From: Shinella granuli
GTDB taxonomy: Bacteria > Pseudomonadota > Alphaproteobacteria > Rhizobiales > Rhizobiaceae
Reading direction: 5' to 3'
Length of the DNA stretch: 64,000 bases
NCBI RefSeq assembly: GCF_004341885.1
Contig: NZ_SLVX01000011.1
Location: 62,001 to 126,000 of the forward strand
This document shows, in pieces, positions 41,601 to 49,984 of this stretch. How positions within the stretch are numbered: the first letter of the stretch is position 1; each line of letters begins with the position of its first letter. The position numbers were made by a program, and so were the translations under genes. The notes beneath the pieces were generated by a model. It was not told where the DNA came from. It ran no database searches and saw only the letters and a program-made list of their open reading frames with translations.

Positions 41601-43431
41601 CAAGGTTGATCTCGACGCCGTCGCGGTGCCGCAGCTCCATGTCATGCAGGATGACGCGGCGCCCGTCGCCGTCGAGGCTCGCCAGCGTCAGGTCGTGCGT
41701 CTGCTCGCTGATGACGTTGAAGCCGAGGTTTTCCAGCAGCGGCACGCGCCGCGACAGCGAAACGGGCTCGCCGGCATGGAAGATCTTCAATTCGACCGAG
41801 GCGAGATCCGTGTGCCAGGCCTTGCGGTAGAAGGCGATGCTGATCGGGTTCTCGGGCGTCGCCGTGGTGATCAGCGCCAGGTCCGCATGGGCCTCGGCGG
41901 GGGTGAAGTCCTCCTGGTAGCTGCGGTCGGTGACGAGCCGCACGCCGTCCGCGTTGGAGAGCGCCTCGAAGCGGTCGGTCCAGCGGGTGGCGATCTCGCG
42001 CACCGCCTGTTCGAGCTTGCCCTGCGGGATGCGCGGCGTCTTGCCGCCGGAACGGCCGATGATGAAGTGCACGCGGGCAAGGCCGCCTTCCGGGAAGGCC
42101 GGATAATAGGCCGAGACGCGGCCGTCATAAGCCGACTTCAGATAGTTGCCGATCTTTTCCCGCACATCGGAATCGTACTGTTCGCGCGGCACGTAGACGA
42201 TGACCGAGACGAAGCGGTCGAAACGGTCGATGCGCGGCAGCACGCGGATGCGCGGCCGGTCGGCAAGTTCGTTGATCTGCTCGCAGAAGGTGGCGAGCAG
42301 GCCGGTATCGATCTGGAAGAGATCGTCGCGCGGATAGGATTCCAGCGTGTTGATCAGCATCTTGCCGGAATGGCTCTTCGGATCGTAGCCGAAATGCTCG
42401 ATGATGTGCTCGACCTTGGAGCGCAGCAGCGGGATCTGGCCGGCGGCATGGGTATAGGCCGTCGAGGTGAAGAGGCCGACGATGCGCAGTTCGCCGATGA
42501 CCTTGCCCTTCTCGTTGAATCGCTTGAGGCCGACATAGTCCATATAGGCCCGGCGATGCACGACGGATTTCACATTCGCCTTCGTGACGATCAGGAAATC
42601 AGGGCCTTCGAGGAATTCGAGGATTTCCGGCGTCGTCGTTACCGCGTCCTTGCCGAGGCGCAGCACGCGCACGTCGGGATCGGAGAGGATGCCGAGGCCT
42701 TCGCCGCCGCGTTCGACGGTCGCCGCCTCGCCCTTGCCGGAATAGCTGTATTCACGCATGCCGAGGAAGGTGAAGTTGTTGCCGCGCAGCCAGTGAAGGA
42801 AGGCGAGCGCCTCCTCCTTGCCCGGCTTCTCCTTGGCGTAGCGCTCCATGTCGGCCGTGACGCTGTCGAGCTTTTCCAGCATGGAAGGCCAGTCGTCGAC
42901 GGCCAGGTGCACCTGGTCGAGCACGGTCCCGACCCGCTCGGCGAGCGCCGCGGCCTCGTTCGGTGCCAGTTCGGACAGATGGATCTCGATATGGCTGACC
43001 CGCTGCGCCGGGTCGCTGTCCTCGTCCGGCGAGAAGAGTTTCGGCGCTTCGCCCGGCGTCACGACGAGAATGGGGTGGATCGCCAGGTGGATGTCGCGAT
43101 GGGTGCTCGTCACCTCGCCCATCACCGAATCATAGAGGAACGGCTGGTTGCGGTCGGTGACGGACAGAACCGAGACGGGCTGGCCCTGCGGGCGAACATC
43201 GGCCAGCGTGGTGACGGTGATGCGCGGTTCCGTGCCGTCCCAGGCCTCGATCTCGGCCATGGCATGGGCGGCCGCGACGGCCAGCATCTCGCCGGTATAG
43301 TGCTCGAGGTCGTCCTTGCTGGCGCGCCCGAAGAGGATGTCCGGGTTCAGCGTCTTCGCGCCGAGGGCGGCGGCTGCGGCCTTTGCGGCCTCGATGTGTT
43401 TTTCTCTTTTCACGTTGGTCCTGGCACCCAT
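38650..43431 (-). CDS. gdh: NAD-specific glutamate dehydrogenase, large (about 180 kDa) type
   Basis: A 1593-residue member of the large bacterial NAD-GDH family, which deaminates glutamate to 2-oxoglutarate. The N-terminal third holds ACT-like regulatory domains. The catalytic core starts near residue 720, with VGAKGGFYPKQ (near 830) carrying the substrate lysine, AADKGTATFSDTAN, and the Rossmann segment WFGGIGTYIRG. The C-terminal part is helical. Length matches the Caulobacter/Streptomyces-type enzymes. The ATG at 43431 has GGGAG 6 bases upstream. The upstream in-frame extension to 44559 is shadow sequence over pdxY. Monocistronic. Confidence 0.94.
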   Translation of the reverse strand: MGARTNVKREKHIEAAKAAAAALGAKTLNPDILFGRASKDDLEHYTGEMLAVAAAHAMAEIEAWDGTEPRITVTTLADVRPQGQPVSVLSVTDRNQPFLYDSVMGEVTSTHRDIHLAIHPILVVTPGEAPKLFSPDEDSDPAQRVSHIEIHLSELAPNEAAALAERVGTVLDQVHLAVDDWPSMLEKLDSVTADMERYAKEKPGKEEALAFLHWLRGNNFTFLGMREYSYSGKGEAATVERGGEGLGILSDPDVRVLRLGKDAVTTTPEILEFLEGPDFLIVTKANVKSVVHRRAYMDYVGLKRFNEKGKVIGELRIVGLFTSTAYTHAAGQIPLLRSKVEHIIEHFGYDPKSHSGKMLINTLESYPRDDLFQIDTGLLATFCEQINELADRPRIRVLPRIDRFDRFVSVIVYVPREQYDSDVREKIGNYLKSAYDGRVSAYYPAFPEGGLARVHFIIGRSGGKTPRIPQGKLEQAVREIATRWTDRFEALSNADGVRLVTDRSYQEDFTPAEAHADLALITTATPENPISIAFYRKAWHTDLASVELKIFHAGEPVSLSRRVPLLENLGFNVISEQTHDLTLASLDGDGRRVILHDMELRHRDGVEINLARLSPMLEEAFLAAWHGEVDDDALNRLVLTGGLSARQIMALRTYSRYLRQTGIAYSQGYIADTLNKYPPIAADLFRLFETRLDPKLSERQREKKSADVATAIEAALANVPSLDEDRILRRYVNAIEATLRTNYFQRDADGKPRKTLAIKLDPKALDGLPEPRPFREIFVYGAEVEGVHLRFGKVARGGLRWSDRAQDYRTEVLGLVKAQQVKNSVIVPVGAKGGFYPKQLPVGGSRDAVFKAGTEAYKTYIRTLLSVTDNIVGQDVVPPADTIRLDGDDPYFVVAADKGTATFSDTANGLAQEAGFWLDDAFASGGSAGYDHKKMGITARGAWETVKRHFREMNIDIQKTPFTVAGVGDMSGDVFGNGMLLSRKIRLLAAFDHRDIFIDPNPDTDTSFAERRRMFNLPRSSWQDYDRSVLSKGAMIIPRTEKSVTLTPEAMAVIGIDKAKATPFEIMTAILKAPVDLLWFGGIGTYIRGQNETDAEVGDRANDPIRIVADDVRAKVIGEGANLGVTQRGRIAFGLKGGRCNSDAIDNSAGVNSSDVEVNIKIALASAMREDRLPRAKRNVLLAAMTDEVGHLVLRNNYLQSLAISLTERQGTANRAPLTRLMDRLEAAGQLNRKVETLPDDRTVAERYQAGKPLTRPEIGVLLSYAKLVLFDELVGTDLPDEPYFEPTLMSYFPAKMQKAYADDIRAHRLRREIIATILANEVINRGGPAFVNTLTDGTGFGPANAVKAAVIARDGYGLAALYAGVDALDNQVSGSVQNELYEEIGRIYASVTSLLLTTGAVSGPMGEAVHKLKQALKQLRPQLSTLISEQAGDEARRKAHAYEDEGVPTELAEEIVTLSMLTFVPEVMLIAGATGDTLGKTAQAFAGISAALNIGRLLSAAGRIPTSDLYEALALQRSLTDIANARRDLATVVLTRHKGDKTPLATWQQGDRERLARVTANLSALTEAGEATLAKVSVAAGILSDLAQERAR

Positions 43432-43707
43432 GGAATTCTCCCTCGAATCCGATGGCCGGACGTTAGCAGAAGAAAAAATACGCGCGACGGAATTTGTGGA
43501 ATCGCGAGAAAATTCAATCGATTTTGTCCAAGATAGGTCAGTTTCACTGTCGTTTTGTCGTGAAATCCGTGTTTTCTCGTCGAAAAGCAGCCCGAAACCG
43601 GCCGGAGCTGCTTTTTTCCCCGTTTCGGCCGACGGTCGAAAAAGGGGTGGGCGTTGACAGGAAATGACCCCCTTGTCATCACTCGGCCGGAACCAGGGGA
43701 GCCGGTT

Positions 43708-44583
43708 ATGAACGAGAGCGACAAGGGCGCGGTCATCGTGATTTCGAGCCATGTGGTGCGCGGCACGGTGGGCAACCGCGCCGCCGTCTTCGCGCTCGAG
43801 ACGCTCGGCCATCCGGTCTGGGCGCTGCCGACCGTCATCCTGCCCTGGCATCCCGGTCGCGGGCGTTCGACGCGGGTGGCGATTTCCGCTGACGATTTCG
43901 ACGCGATGATCTCCGATCTCATCCGCGCGCCCTGGCGGGGCGAGGTCAAGGCGGTGCTGTCCGGCTATCTCGGCAGTGCTGCGCAGGCCCATTCGGTGGC
44001 GCGGCTCGTCACGGCCCTGCGGGCGGAAAATCCCGATCTCGTCTATATGTGCGATCCGGTCTGCGGCGACGATCGCGGCCTTTACGTTCCGGAGGATACG
44101 GCCGTGGCGATCCGCGATGCGCTGATCCCCCTCGCCTCGATCGCCACGCCCAACCGCTTCGAGCTTGCCTGGCTTGCCGGCGCGCCGCTCGAGACCAACG
44201 GGGCGATCATGGAGGCGGCGCTGTCGCTCGGGCCTGCCCGCATGCTCGTCACCTCCTCGCTGGCGCTGATGGCGGGGAGCACCGGCAATCTCTATCTCTC
44301 CGGGCGCCATGCGCTGCTGGCGGAACACCGGCTCGTGCCGAATCCGCCGAACGGCACGGGGGACCTTCTGGCCGCGATCTTCCTCTCCCGGATGATGGAG
44401 GGCCTGCCGGAGGAGCGCGCCCTGATGATGGCGACCGCCAGCGTCTTCGAGATCGTCGCACGCACAGCCAAGCGCGGTGCCGACGAGCTGACGCTCGAAC
44501 AGGACGCCTCCAGCATTTCCACGCCCATGGCGATGGTGCACATGCGCCGCCTCGTGCATCCGGCCCAGCCGCGGCGATCCTGA
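43708..44583 (+). CDS. pdxY: Pyridoxal kinase
   Basis: A 291-residue ribokinase-fold enzyme phosphorylating pyridoxal or related vitamers in the PLP salvage pathway. It has the N-terminal VIVISSHVVRGTVGNRAAVFALE, the central VYMCDPVCGDDRGLYVP and the anion-hole/catalytic NGTGDLLAAIFLSRM near residue 215. The ATG at 43708 has AGGGGAG 7 bases upstream. It is divergent from gdh across a 276-base gap that is relatively AT-rich and probably contains both promoters. Confidence 0.9.
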   Translation: MNESDKGAVIVISSHVVRGTVGNRAAVFALETLGHPVWALPTVILPWHPGRGRSTRVAISADDFDAMISDLIRAPWRGEVKAVLSGYLGSAAQAHSVARLVTALRAENPDLVYMCDPVCGDDRGLYVPEDTAVAIRDALIPLASIATPNRFELAWLAGAPLETNGAIMEAALSLGPARMLVTSSLALMAGSTGNLYLSGRHALLAEHRLVPNPPNGTGDLLAAIFLSRMMEGLPEERALMMATASVFEIVARTAKRGADELTLEQDASSISTPMAMVHMRRLVHPAQPRRS

Positions 44584-44678
44584 ACGATCCGGCCTTGCGC
44601 CCTGCCTTTCGGAATGGTTTATGCAGGGTCGGATGGGGCCTCATCCGGTAGATTGTTACACGGGGGTATTCCGACGCC

Positions 44679-45320
44679 ATGAACCGTTTTCCCGATCGTC
44701 TTCTGAACGGCTACCGCAACTTCATGTCCGGCCGTTACGCCGAGCAGTCGGCGCGCTACAGGGCATTGGCCGAGACGGGCCAGAAACCGAAGACACTCGT
44801 GATCGCCTGTTGCGATTCCCGCGCCGCGCCGGAGACGATCTTCGACAGCGGGCCGGGCGAGCTCTTCGTGGTGCGCAACGTCGCCAACCTCGTGCCGCCC
44901 TACGAGCCGGACGGCCAGTTCCATGCGACGTCGGCGGCGCTCGAATTCGCCGTGCAGTCGCTGAAGGTCAGCGATATCGTGGTGATGGGCCATGGCCGCT
45001 GCGGCGGCATTTCCGCGGCGCTCGATCCGGATGCCGAGCCGCTGTCGCCCGGTGATTTCATCGGCAAGTGGATGGGCATGCTGAAGCCCGTCGCCGAACA
45101 GATCCAGGGCGCCGAGATCCTGACCCAGGGCGAGCGCCAGCGTGCGCTGGAGCGCGTCTCGATCCGCAATTCGCTCACCAACCTGCGCAGCTTCCCCTGC
45201 GTGCGCATCCTGGAAGAGCGCGGCCGCATCCAGCTCCACGGTGCCTGGTTCGATATTTCGACGGGCGAATTGTGGATCATGGACGCCAAGACCGGCGACT
45301 TCCAGCGCCCCGGCATATAA
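44679..45320 (+). CDS. can: Beta-class carbonic anhydrase
   Basis: A 213-residue zinc enzyme interconverting carbon dioxide and bicarbonate. Zinc ligands are visible: Cys45 in CCDSR with the Asp46-Arg48 dyad, then His105 and Cys108 in GHGRCGG. Other family features are GELFVVRNVANLVPPY and ALEFAVQSLKV. No signal peptide, so cytoplasmic. The start MNRFPDRLLNGYRNF is typical. Follows pdxY by 95 bases and is closed by a terminator. Confidence 0.95.
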   Translation: MNRFPDRLLNGYRNFMSGRYAEQSARYRALAETGQKPKTLVIACCDSRAAPETIFDSGPGELFVVRNVANLVPPYEPDGQFHATSAALEFAVQSLKVSDIVVMGHGRCGGISAALDPDAEPLSPGDFIGKWMGMLKPVAEQIQGAEILTQGERQRALERVSIRNSLTNLRSFPCVRILEERGRIQLHGAWFDISTGELWIMDAKTGDFQRPGI

Positions 45321-45324
45321 CGAA

Positions 45325-45356
45325 AAACCCGGCGCGAAGGCTCGCACCGGGTTATC
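45325..45356 (+). terminator. can terminator
   Basis: AACCCGGCGCGA-aggc-TCGCACCGGGTT hairpin (one mispair) directly after the stop codon, followed by ATCTTATT. Confidence 0.65.
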
Positions 45357-45416
45357 TTATTGATATATCGCTCTTTTCCCACTCTCGGCCTCATCGAGAA
45401 TCCACCGCCGTATCCG

Positions 45417-45450
45417 CAGCGTGGATGGTCGGGTCAAACCCGACCATGGC
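45417..45450. repeat. REP-like palindrome
   Basis: GGATGGTCGGGTC-aa-ACCCGACCATGGCC, the GGTCGGG arm type of the palindrome family, between the convergent can and mltB genes. Confidence 0.65.
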
Positions 45451-45471
45451 CAGAGAGAGGCCCGGGGCCGA

Positions 45472-46293
45472 TCAGTCGCCGTCGATTTCCGCACCGATGA
45501 TGGCGATCGCGCGCTGGTAGACGCTCGCCGCGTTCCAACCCTGCAACGCGCTGAAATTGGTCTGGCCCGGCTGGTAGCCGCCGCCGGCGCTCCAGCCGTG
45601 GCCGCGCAGGAAGTTGGCCGTGGAGGCGAGCGCGTCGGCCTTGGAACCGACGAGGTCGATACGGCCGTTGCCGTCGCCGTCGACGCCGTATTTCAGCACA
45701 TTGGCCGGCAGGAACTGCGTCTGGCCGATTTCGCCATGCGCCGCGCCGCGGGCCGAGGTCGACAGGATGCCCTTCTGCACGAGCTGGAGCGTGGCGTAGA
45801 GCTGATTGGTGAAATAGTCCGACCGGCGGCAGTCATAGGCGAGCGTCGCGACGGCCGAGATCGTGTGTTCCTTGCCGAGGAAGCCGCCGAAGCCGGTTTC
45901 CATGCCCCAGATGGCGAGCAGCGGGCCGGCCGGCACGCCGTAGCGCGCCTCGATGCGCTGGAAGAGCGCGGCATTCTGCTTCTTCAGGCTCTTGCCGCGG
46001 CGGATGATCGCCTGGCCGCCACGCTTCTGCATGAACTGTTCGAGCGAGAGCTTGAAGCTCTTCTGGCCGCGGTCGGCGCGGATCGTGGCGCGGGCATAGC
46101 TGACATTGGAGAAGGCCTTGTCGATCGTCGAACGGCTGATGCCGCGGCCGGCCGCCTCGTCCTTGAACGCCTCTACCCAGGCCGGAAAACCGCCCCCGTC
46201 GTTGCCGCACTTGGCCGCTTCGGCCACCGCCGGCACTGCCGCCATGGCGATCATTGCGGCCAGCACCTTGGCCACGCTCTTTGTCATGCCCAT
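45472..46293 (-). CDS. Lytic murein transglycosylase (MltB/SLT family 3)
   Basis: A 273-residue exported peptidoglycan lytic transglycosylase. A signal peptide covers residues about 1-27 (basic MGMTKSVAK, then a hydrophobic run ending AVAEA). The catalytic-domain motif WGMETGFGGFLG holds the likely catalytic Glu, and AAHGEIGQTQFLPANVLKYGVDGDG is a strong MltB-family signature. The ATG at 46293 has GGGG 6 bases upstream. No C-terminal peptidoglycan-binding domain is present. Monocistronic. Confidence 0.9.
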   Translation of the reverse strand: MGMTKSVAKVLAAMIAMAAVPAVAEAAKCGNDGGGFPAWVEAFKDEAAGRGISRSTIDKAFSNVSYARATIRADRGQKSFKLSLEQFMQKRGGQAIIRRGKSLKKQNAALFQRIEARYGVPAGPLLAIWGMETGFGGFLGKEHTISAVATLAYDCRRSDYFTNQLYATLQLVQKGILSTSARGAAHGEIGQTQFLPANVLKYGVDGDGNGRIDLVGSKADALASTANFLRGHGWSAGGGYQPGQTNFSALQGWNAASVYQRAIAIIGAEIDGD

Positions 46294-46407
46294 GAAAAAC
46301 CCCGTGATCTCGTCAATTCCGCTGGGAAAGCATGCCATGCTCTCCTGTTCCTGTCATCGCACCTTGCCGTGAACCGTTCCGGCGATGCCGCCGGGACCGC
46401 TTCAAAG

Positions 46408-46450
46408 CGAAGTCCCGATTGTCCTCAGACGGAACAACCGGGACTTTTAT
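46408..46450. other. Imperfect hairpin downstream of asd
   Basis: AAGTCCCGATTGTCC and GGAACAACCGGGACTT arms with a short loop. The T-run lies on the plus-strand side, opposite to asd transcription, so its role as the asd terminator is uncertain. Confidence 0.35.
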
Positions 46451-46514
46451 TTAAAATTGATTAAGGGAGCGTTGCCAATTTTCTCGAAAAGGCGATGCGC
46501 TCCGCTTTCCGCCG

Positions 46515-47549
46515 TCAGGCAGCCTGCTTCTTCGCCTTGATCAGGCCGCGGGCAACGAGCAGCTCCGCGATCTGGATGGCGTTGAGCGCGGCACCCTTGC
46601 GCAGGTTGTCGGAGACGACCCACATGTTGAGGCCGTTCTCGACCGTCGCGTCTTCGCGGATGCGCGAAATGTAGGTGGCATCCTCGCCGGCCGATTCGTA
46701 CGGGGTGATGTAGCCGCCGTTCTCGTGCTTGTCGATAACCTGGCAACCCGGCGCCTCGCGCAGGATCTCGCGGGCCTCGTCCGCCGTGATTTCCTTCTCG
46801 AATTCGATGTTGACCGATTCGGAATGGCCGATGAAGACGGGAACGCGCACGGCCGTGCAGGTCACCTTGATCTTCGGGTCGAGCATCTTCTTGGTCTCGG
46901 CGAGAACCTTCCACTCTTCCTTCGTGTAGCCGTCCTCCATGAACACGTCGATGTGCGGGATGACGTTGAAGGCGATGCGCTTGGTGAACTTCTTCGATTC
47001 GATCGGATCGGCGACGAAGACGGCGCGGGTCTGGTTGAATAGTTCGTCCATGCCATCCTTGCCGGCGCCGGAGACCGACTGGTAGGTCGACACGACGACG
47101 CGCTTGATGGTGGCGCGGTCGTGCAGCGGCTTCAGCGCGACGACGAGCTGGGCGGTCGAGCAATTGGGGTTCGCGATGATGTTCTTGCGGGTGAACTGCG
47201 TGACGGCGTCGGGGTTCACTTCCGGAACGATCAGCGGCACGTCGGCGTCGTAGCGCCAGGCCGAGGAGTTGTCGATGACGACGCAGCCCTGGGCGCCGAT
47301 CTTCGGCGAATACTTCTGCGAAACCGTGCCGCCGGCCGACATCAGGCAGATGTCCGTGTCGGAGAAATCGTAGTTTTCGAGGTTCTGCACCTTCAGCGTC
47401 CTGTCGCCGAAGGAGACCTCGGTGCCCTGCGAACGGGCGGAGGCGAGCGCCACGACTTCGTCAGCCGGGAAACCGCGCTCGGAAAGGATGTTCAGCATTT
47501 CGCGGCCGACATTGCCGGTCGCGCCGGCGACTGCGATCTTGAAACCCAT
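46515..47549 (-). CDS. asd: Aspartate-semialdehyde dehydrogenase
   Basis: A 344-residue NADPH enzyme reducing aspartyl phosphate in the lysine, threonine, methionine and diaminopimelate branch. It starts with the Rossmann VAGATGNVGREML. The active-site Cys130 lies in NPNCSTAQLV, and STYQSVSGAGKDGMDEL is the substrate-binding stretch typical of the archaeal/Gram-positive-like subgroup found in alphaproteobacteria. The ATG at 47549 (MGFKIAVAGATG) is standard. It stands alone between mltB and an MFS gene. Confidence 0.96.
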   Translation of the reverse strand: MGFKIAVAGATGNVGREMLNILSERGFPADEVVALASARSQGTEVSFGDRTLKVQNLENYDFSDTDICLMSAGGTVSQKYSPKIGAQGCVVIDNSSAWRYDADVPLIVPEVNPDAVTQFTRKNIIANPNCSTAQLVVALKPLHDRATIKRVVVSTYQSVSGAGKDGMDELFNQTRAVFVADPIESKKFTKRIAFNVIPHIDVFMEDGYTKEEWKVLAETKKMLDPKIKVTCTAVRVPVFIGHSESVNIEFEKEITADEAREILREAPGCQVIDKHENGGYITPYESAGEDATYISRIREDATVENGLNMWVVSDNLRKGAALNAIQIAELLVARGLIKAKKQAA

Positions 47550-48032
47550 GTCTAAAGCTCTCTTTCTCTGTCTCTCCGCGGGTTCAGGAGGTGAAACCCG
47601 CCGGCCATGACGCGGGTTCCGGTCCCCGGCCATACCGGGGAGAGAGCGGTGGCCAGAGACGTCAGACGGTTTTCGTCGTCGTTTTGGCCATTGTTTTGGA
47701 AATCGATACGCAATGACGAACCCGTCCGGCGGTGAAGGCCGGAGCGATCATGCGGGCGATGGCGAGACCATAGCGGTACATGGCGGTTCCTTTGCGTGCG
47801 TGCTGAATACGCTCATCTGCCGAAGAGTCAAGCCTTGCGTGAACGATCCGGGATTTCGCCAGCGCCCTCGACTTAAGTCTTACGCCGAAAGTCATAAGCC
47901 CAAAGCAGCGCTGATGCAGCAAGGCGTTTTCTGCCATCCTTTCATCAGGCGCACCCCGTCCGGTGTTTTTAGGGAGAAACTCCGGACCGTCATGGGCTGC
48001 CCCGCTACGCCGTTTTCGTGGAGGACAATGAA
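47550..48032. other. 483-base gap between asd and the MFS gene
   Basis: Should contain divergent promoters for asd and the transporter. It also holds a small CCCCGG-ccata-CCGGGG hairpin (about 47625-47641), a possible 39-codon minus-strand reading frame listed separately, and nothing else I recognise. A 121-codon plus-strand frame across it lacks family features and runs into the transporter. Confidence 0.4.
47662..47781 (-). CDS. Possible 39-residue small protein
   Basis: A short reading frame with an ATG at 47781 and AAGGAA about 5 bases upstream. It encodes a basic peptide beginning MYRYGLAIARMIAPAF with a mildly hydrophobic first half and a Lys/Thr-rich end (KTMAKTTTKTV). No family recognised. 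Only the ribosome-binding site and position in an otherwise unexplained gap favour it; it may be noise. Confidence 0.3.
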   Translation of the reverse strand: MYRYGLAIARMIAPAFTAGRVRHCVSISKTMAKTTTKTV

Positions 48033-49922
48033 ATGGCAAATGTTTCGACCGTGGGCAACGCCAAGGCTGCGCCCATGACGGGCGAGCAGAAGAAGGTGAT
48101 CTTCGCCTCTTCGCTCGGCACCGTTTTCGAGTGGTACGACTTCTATCTTTACGGCTCGCTGGCGATCTATATCGGCGCCACCTTCTTCAGCCAGTATCCG
48201 GAGACGACGCGCAACATCTTCGCGCTGCTCGCCTTCGCCGCCGGCTTCCTCGTGCGTCCGTTCGGTGCGCTGGTGTTCGGCCGCCTCGGCGACCTCGTCG
48301 GCCGCAAGTACACCTTCCTCGTCACCATCCTGATCATGGGCGTCTCGACCTTCGTCGTGGGCCTCCTGCCCGGTGCCGCCACCATCGGCATTGCCGCGCC
48401 GATCATCCTGATCATCCTGCGCATGCTGCAGGGTCTGGCGCTCGGTGGGGAATATGGCGGTGCCGCGACCTACGTGGCCGAGCACGCTCCGGACGGCAGA
48501 CGCGGTTACTTCACCTCGTGGATCCAGACGACGGCGACGCTCGGCCTGTTCCTGTCGCTGATCGTCATCCTCGCGGTGCAGTTCATCGTCGGCAAGGAAG
48601 CCTTCGCCGAATGGGGCTGGCGCATTCCGTTCCTGCTGTCGGTCGTGCTCCTCGGCGTTTCCGTCTGGATCCGTCTGAAGATGAACGAATCGCCGGCCTT
48701 CGCGAAGATGAAGGAAGAAGGCAAGGGCTCCAAGGCACCGCTGACGGAAGCCTTCGGCCAGTGGCGCAACGCCAAGATCGCGCTGCTCGCGCTCTTCGGC
48801 GCCGTCGTCGGCCAGGCCGTCGTCTGGTATTCCGGCCAGTTCTATGCGCTCTTCTTCCTGACGGGCGTTCTCAAGGTCGAGAGCCAGTCGGCCAATATCA
48901 TGGTCGCCTGCTCGCTGCTGATCGGCACCGGCTTCTTCGTCTTCTTCGGCTGGCTGTCGGACAAGATCGGCCGCAAGCCGATCATCATGGCCGGCCTGGT
49001 GCTCGCCATGCTGACCTACTTCCCGCTGTTCAAGGCTTTGACCTGGGCCGGCAACCCGGCGCTGGCAACGGCGCAGGACACGATCCGCGCAACGGTTACC
49101 GCTGCTCCGGGCGACTGCAAGTTCCAGTTCAACCCGACCGGCACGGCGAAGTTCACCACCTCGTGCGATATCGCGACCTCGTTCCTGACCCGCAACTCGG
49201 TGCCCTATGACGTCGTCACAACGGCGGCTGCCGGCACGGCGGCAACGGTTCAGATCGGCGACAAGACGATCTCGAGCTACGATGCCATCGCTTCGGCCGA
49301 CCAGGTCAAGACGCTCGACGCGGCCTTCCAGAAGGAAACCAACCTGGCCCTGCAGGCGAACGGTTACCCGCTGGTCCGCGGTGCGGTCAAGGTTCCGGAT
49401 TCCAAGCTGGATGCCTTCATCGCAGGCAACCCGGAACTCGCCCTCGATGCCGCCGCCATCCGCGCCGGCGAGAAGGCGACCATGCCGGCTGCCGACCTCG
49501 TCACGGCCAAGCTGCTGACGGCCGAGGAAGCCGCCGGGGTCTCCGACATGGCGGTCTACACGATCGACAAGGGCGGTGCCTTCACCATGGTGGCCGATCC
49601 GGCGCGCGTGAACTGGATCACGATCATCGCCGTGCTGACCGTTCTCGTGATCTACGTCACGATGGTCTACGGCCCGATCGCCGCCCTGCTGGTCGAGCTG
49701 TTCCCGACCCGCATCCGCTACACCGGCATGTCGCTGCCCTACCATATCGGCAACGGCTGGTTCGGCGGCCTGCTTCCGGCGACGGCCTTCGCGATGAGCG
49801 CGGCCCAGGGCGACATCTACTACGGCCTCTGGTACCCGATCGTCTTCGCTGGCATCACGCTGGTCATCGGTCTTCTCTTCCTGCCGGAAACGAAGGACCG
49901 CGACATCCACGCCATGGATTGA
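48033..49922 (+). CDS. MFS metabolite:H+ symporter-type transporter with large extra loop domain
   Basis: A 629-residue transporter of the metabolite:H+ symporter (ProP/KgtP-like) branch. The start SSLGTVFEWYDFYLYGSLA and FGRLGDLVGRKYTFL (motif A) are diagnostic, as is RMLQGLALGGEYGGAATYVAEH. Members are normally about 430-550 residues. Here about 180 extra residues (about 340-523) sit between the predicted TM9-TM10 region (IIMAGLVLAMLTYFPLF) and WITIIAVLTVLVIYVTMVYG. The insert is soluble, rich in Ala, Thr and Asp, with two cysteines. The ATG at 48033 has GGAGG 8 bases upstream. Substrate unknown. Confidence 0.88.
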   Translation: MANVSTVGNAKAAPMTGEQKKVIFASSLGTVFEWYDFYLYGSLAIYIGATFFSQYPETTRNIFALLAFAAGFLVRPFGALVFGRLGDLVGRKYTFLVTILIMGVSTFVVGLLPGAATIGIAAPIILIILRMLQGLALGGEYGGAATYVAEHAPDGRRGYFTSWIQTTATLGLFLSLIVILAVQFIVGKEAFAEWGWRIPFLLSVVLLGVSVWIRLKMNESPAFAKMKEEGKGSKAPLTEAFGQWRNAKIALLALFGAVVGQAVVWYSGQFYALFFLTGVLKVESQSANIMVACSLLIGTGFFVFFGWLSDKIGRKPIIMAGLVLAMLTYFPLFKALTWAGNPALATAQDTIRATVTAAPGDCKFQFNPTGTAKFTTSCDIATSFLTRNSVPYDVVTTAAAGTAATVQIGDKTISSYDAIASADQVKTLDAAFQKETNLALQANGYPLVRGAVKVPDSKLDAFIAGNPELALDAAAIRAGEKATMPAADLVTAKLLTAEEAAGVSDMAVYTIDKGGAFTMVADPARVNWITIIAVLTVLVIYVTMVYGPIAALLVELFPTRIRYTGMSLPYHIGNGWFGGLLPATAFAMSAAQGDIYYGLWYPIVFAGITLVIGLLFLPETKDRDIHAMD

Positions 49923-49947
49923 TCTCCCCCTTCCGATAGTTCATGGC

Positions 49948-49984
49948 GACCCGGCCCGTGGCGACACGGGCCGGGTTTTTTATT
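49948..49984 (+). terminator. Terminator of the MFS gene
   Basis: CGACCCGGCCCGTG-gcga-CACGGGCCGGGTTTTTTATT, a strong stem with a six-T tail, 26 bases after the stop codon; it touches the end of the convergent PAP2 gene. Confidence 0.85.

Noticed and set aside
40453-43536. A 1027-codon open frame on the plus strand opposite the glutamate dehydrogenase gene
   Set aside because: It is an antisense shadow caused by high GC at third positions. The product has no family motif and is dominated by Arg, Ala, Gly and Asp; the minus-strand gene has full domain support.
47713-48078. A 121-codon plus-strand frame before the MFS gene
   Set aside because: It runs through the transporter's start in another frame and shows no family features.
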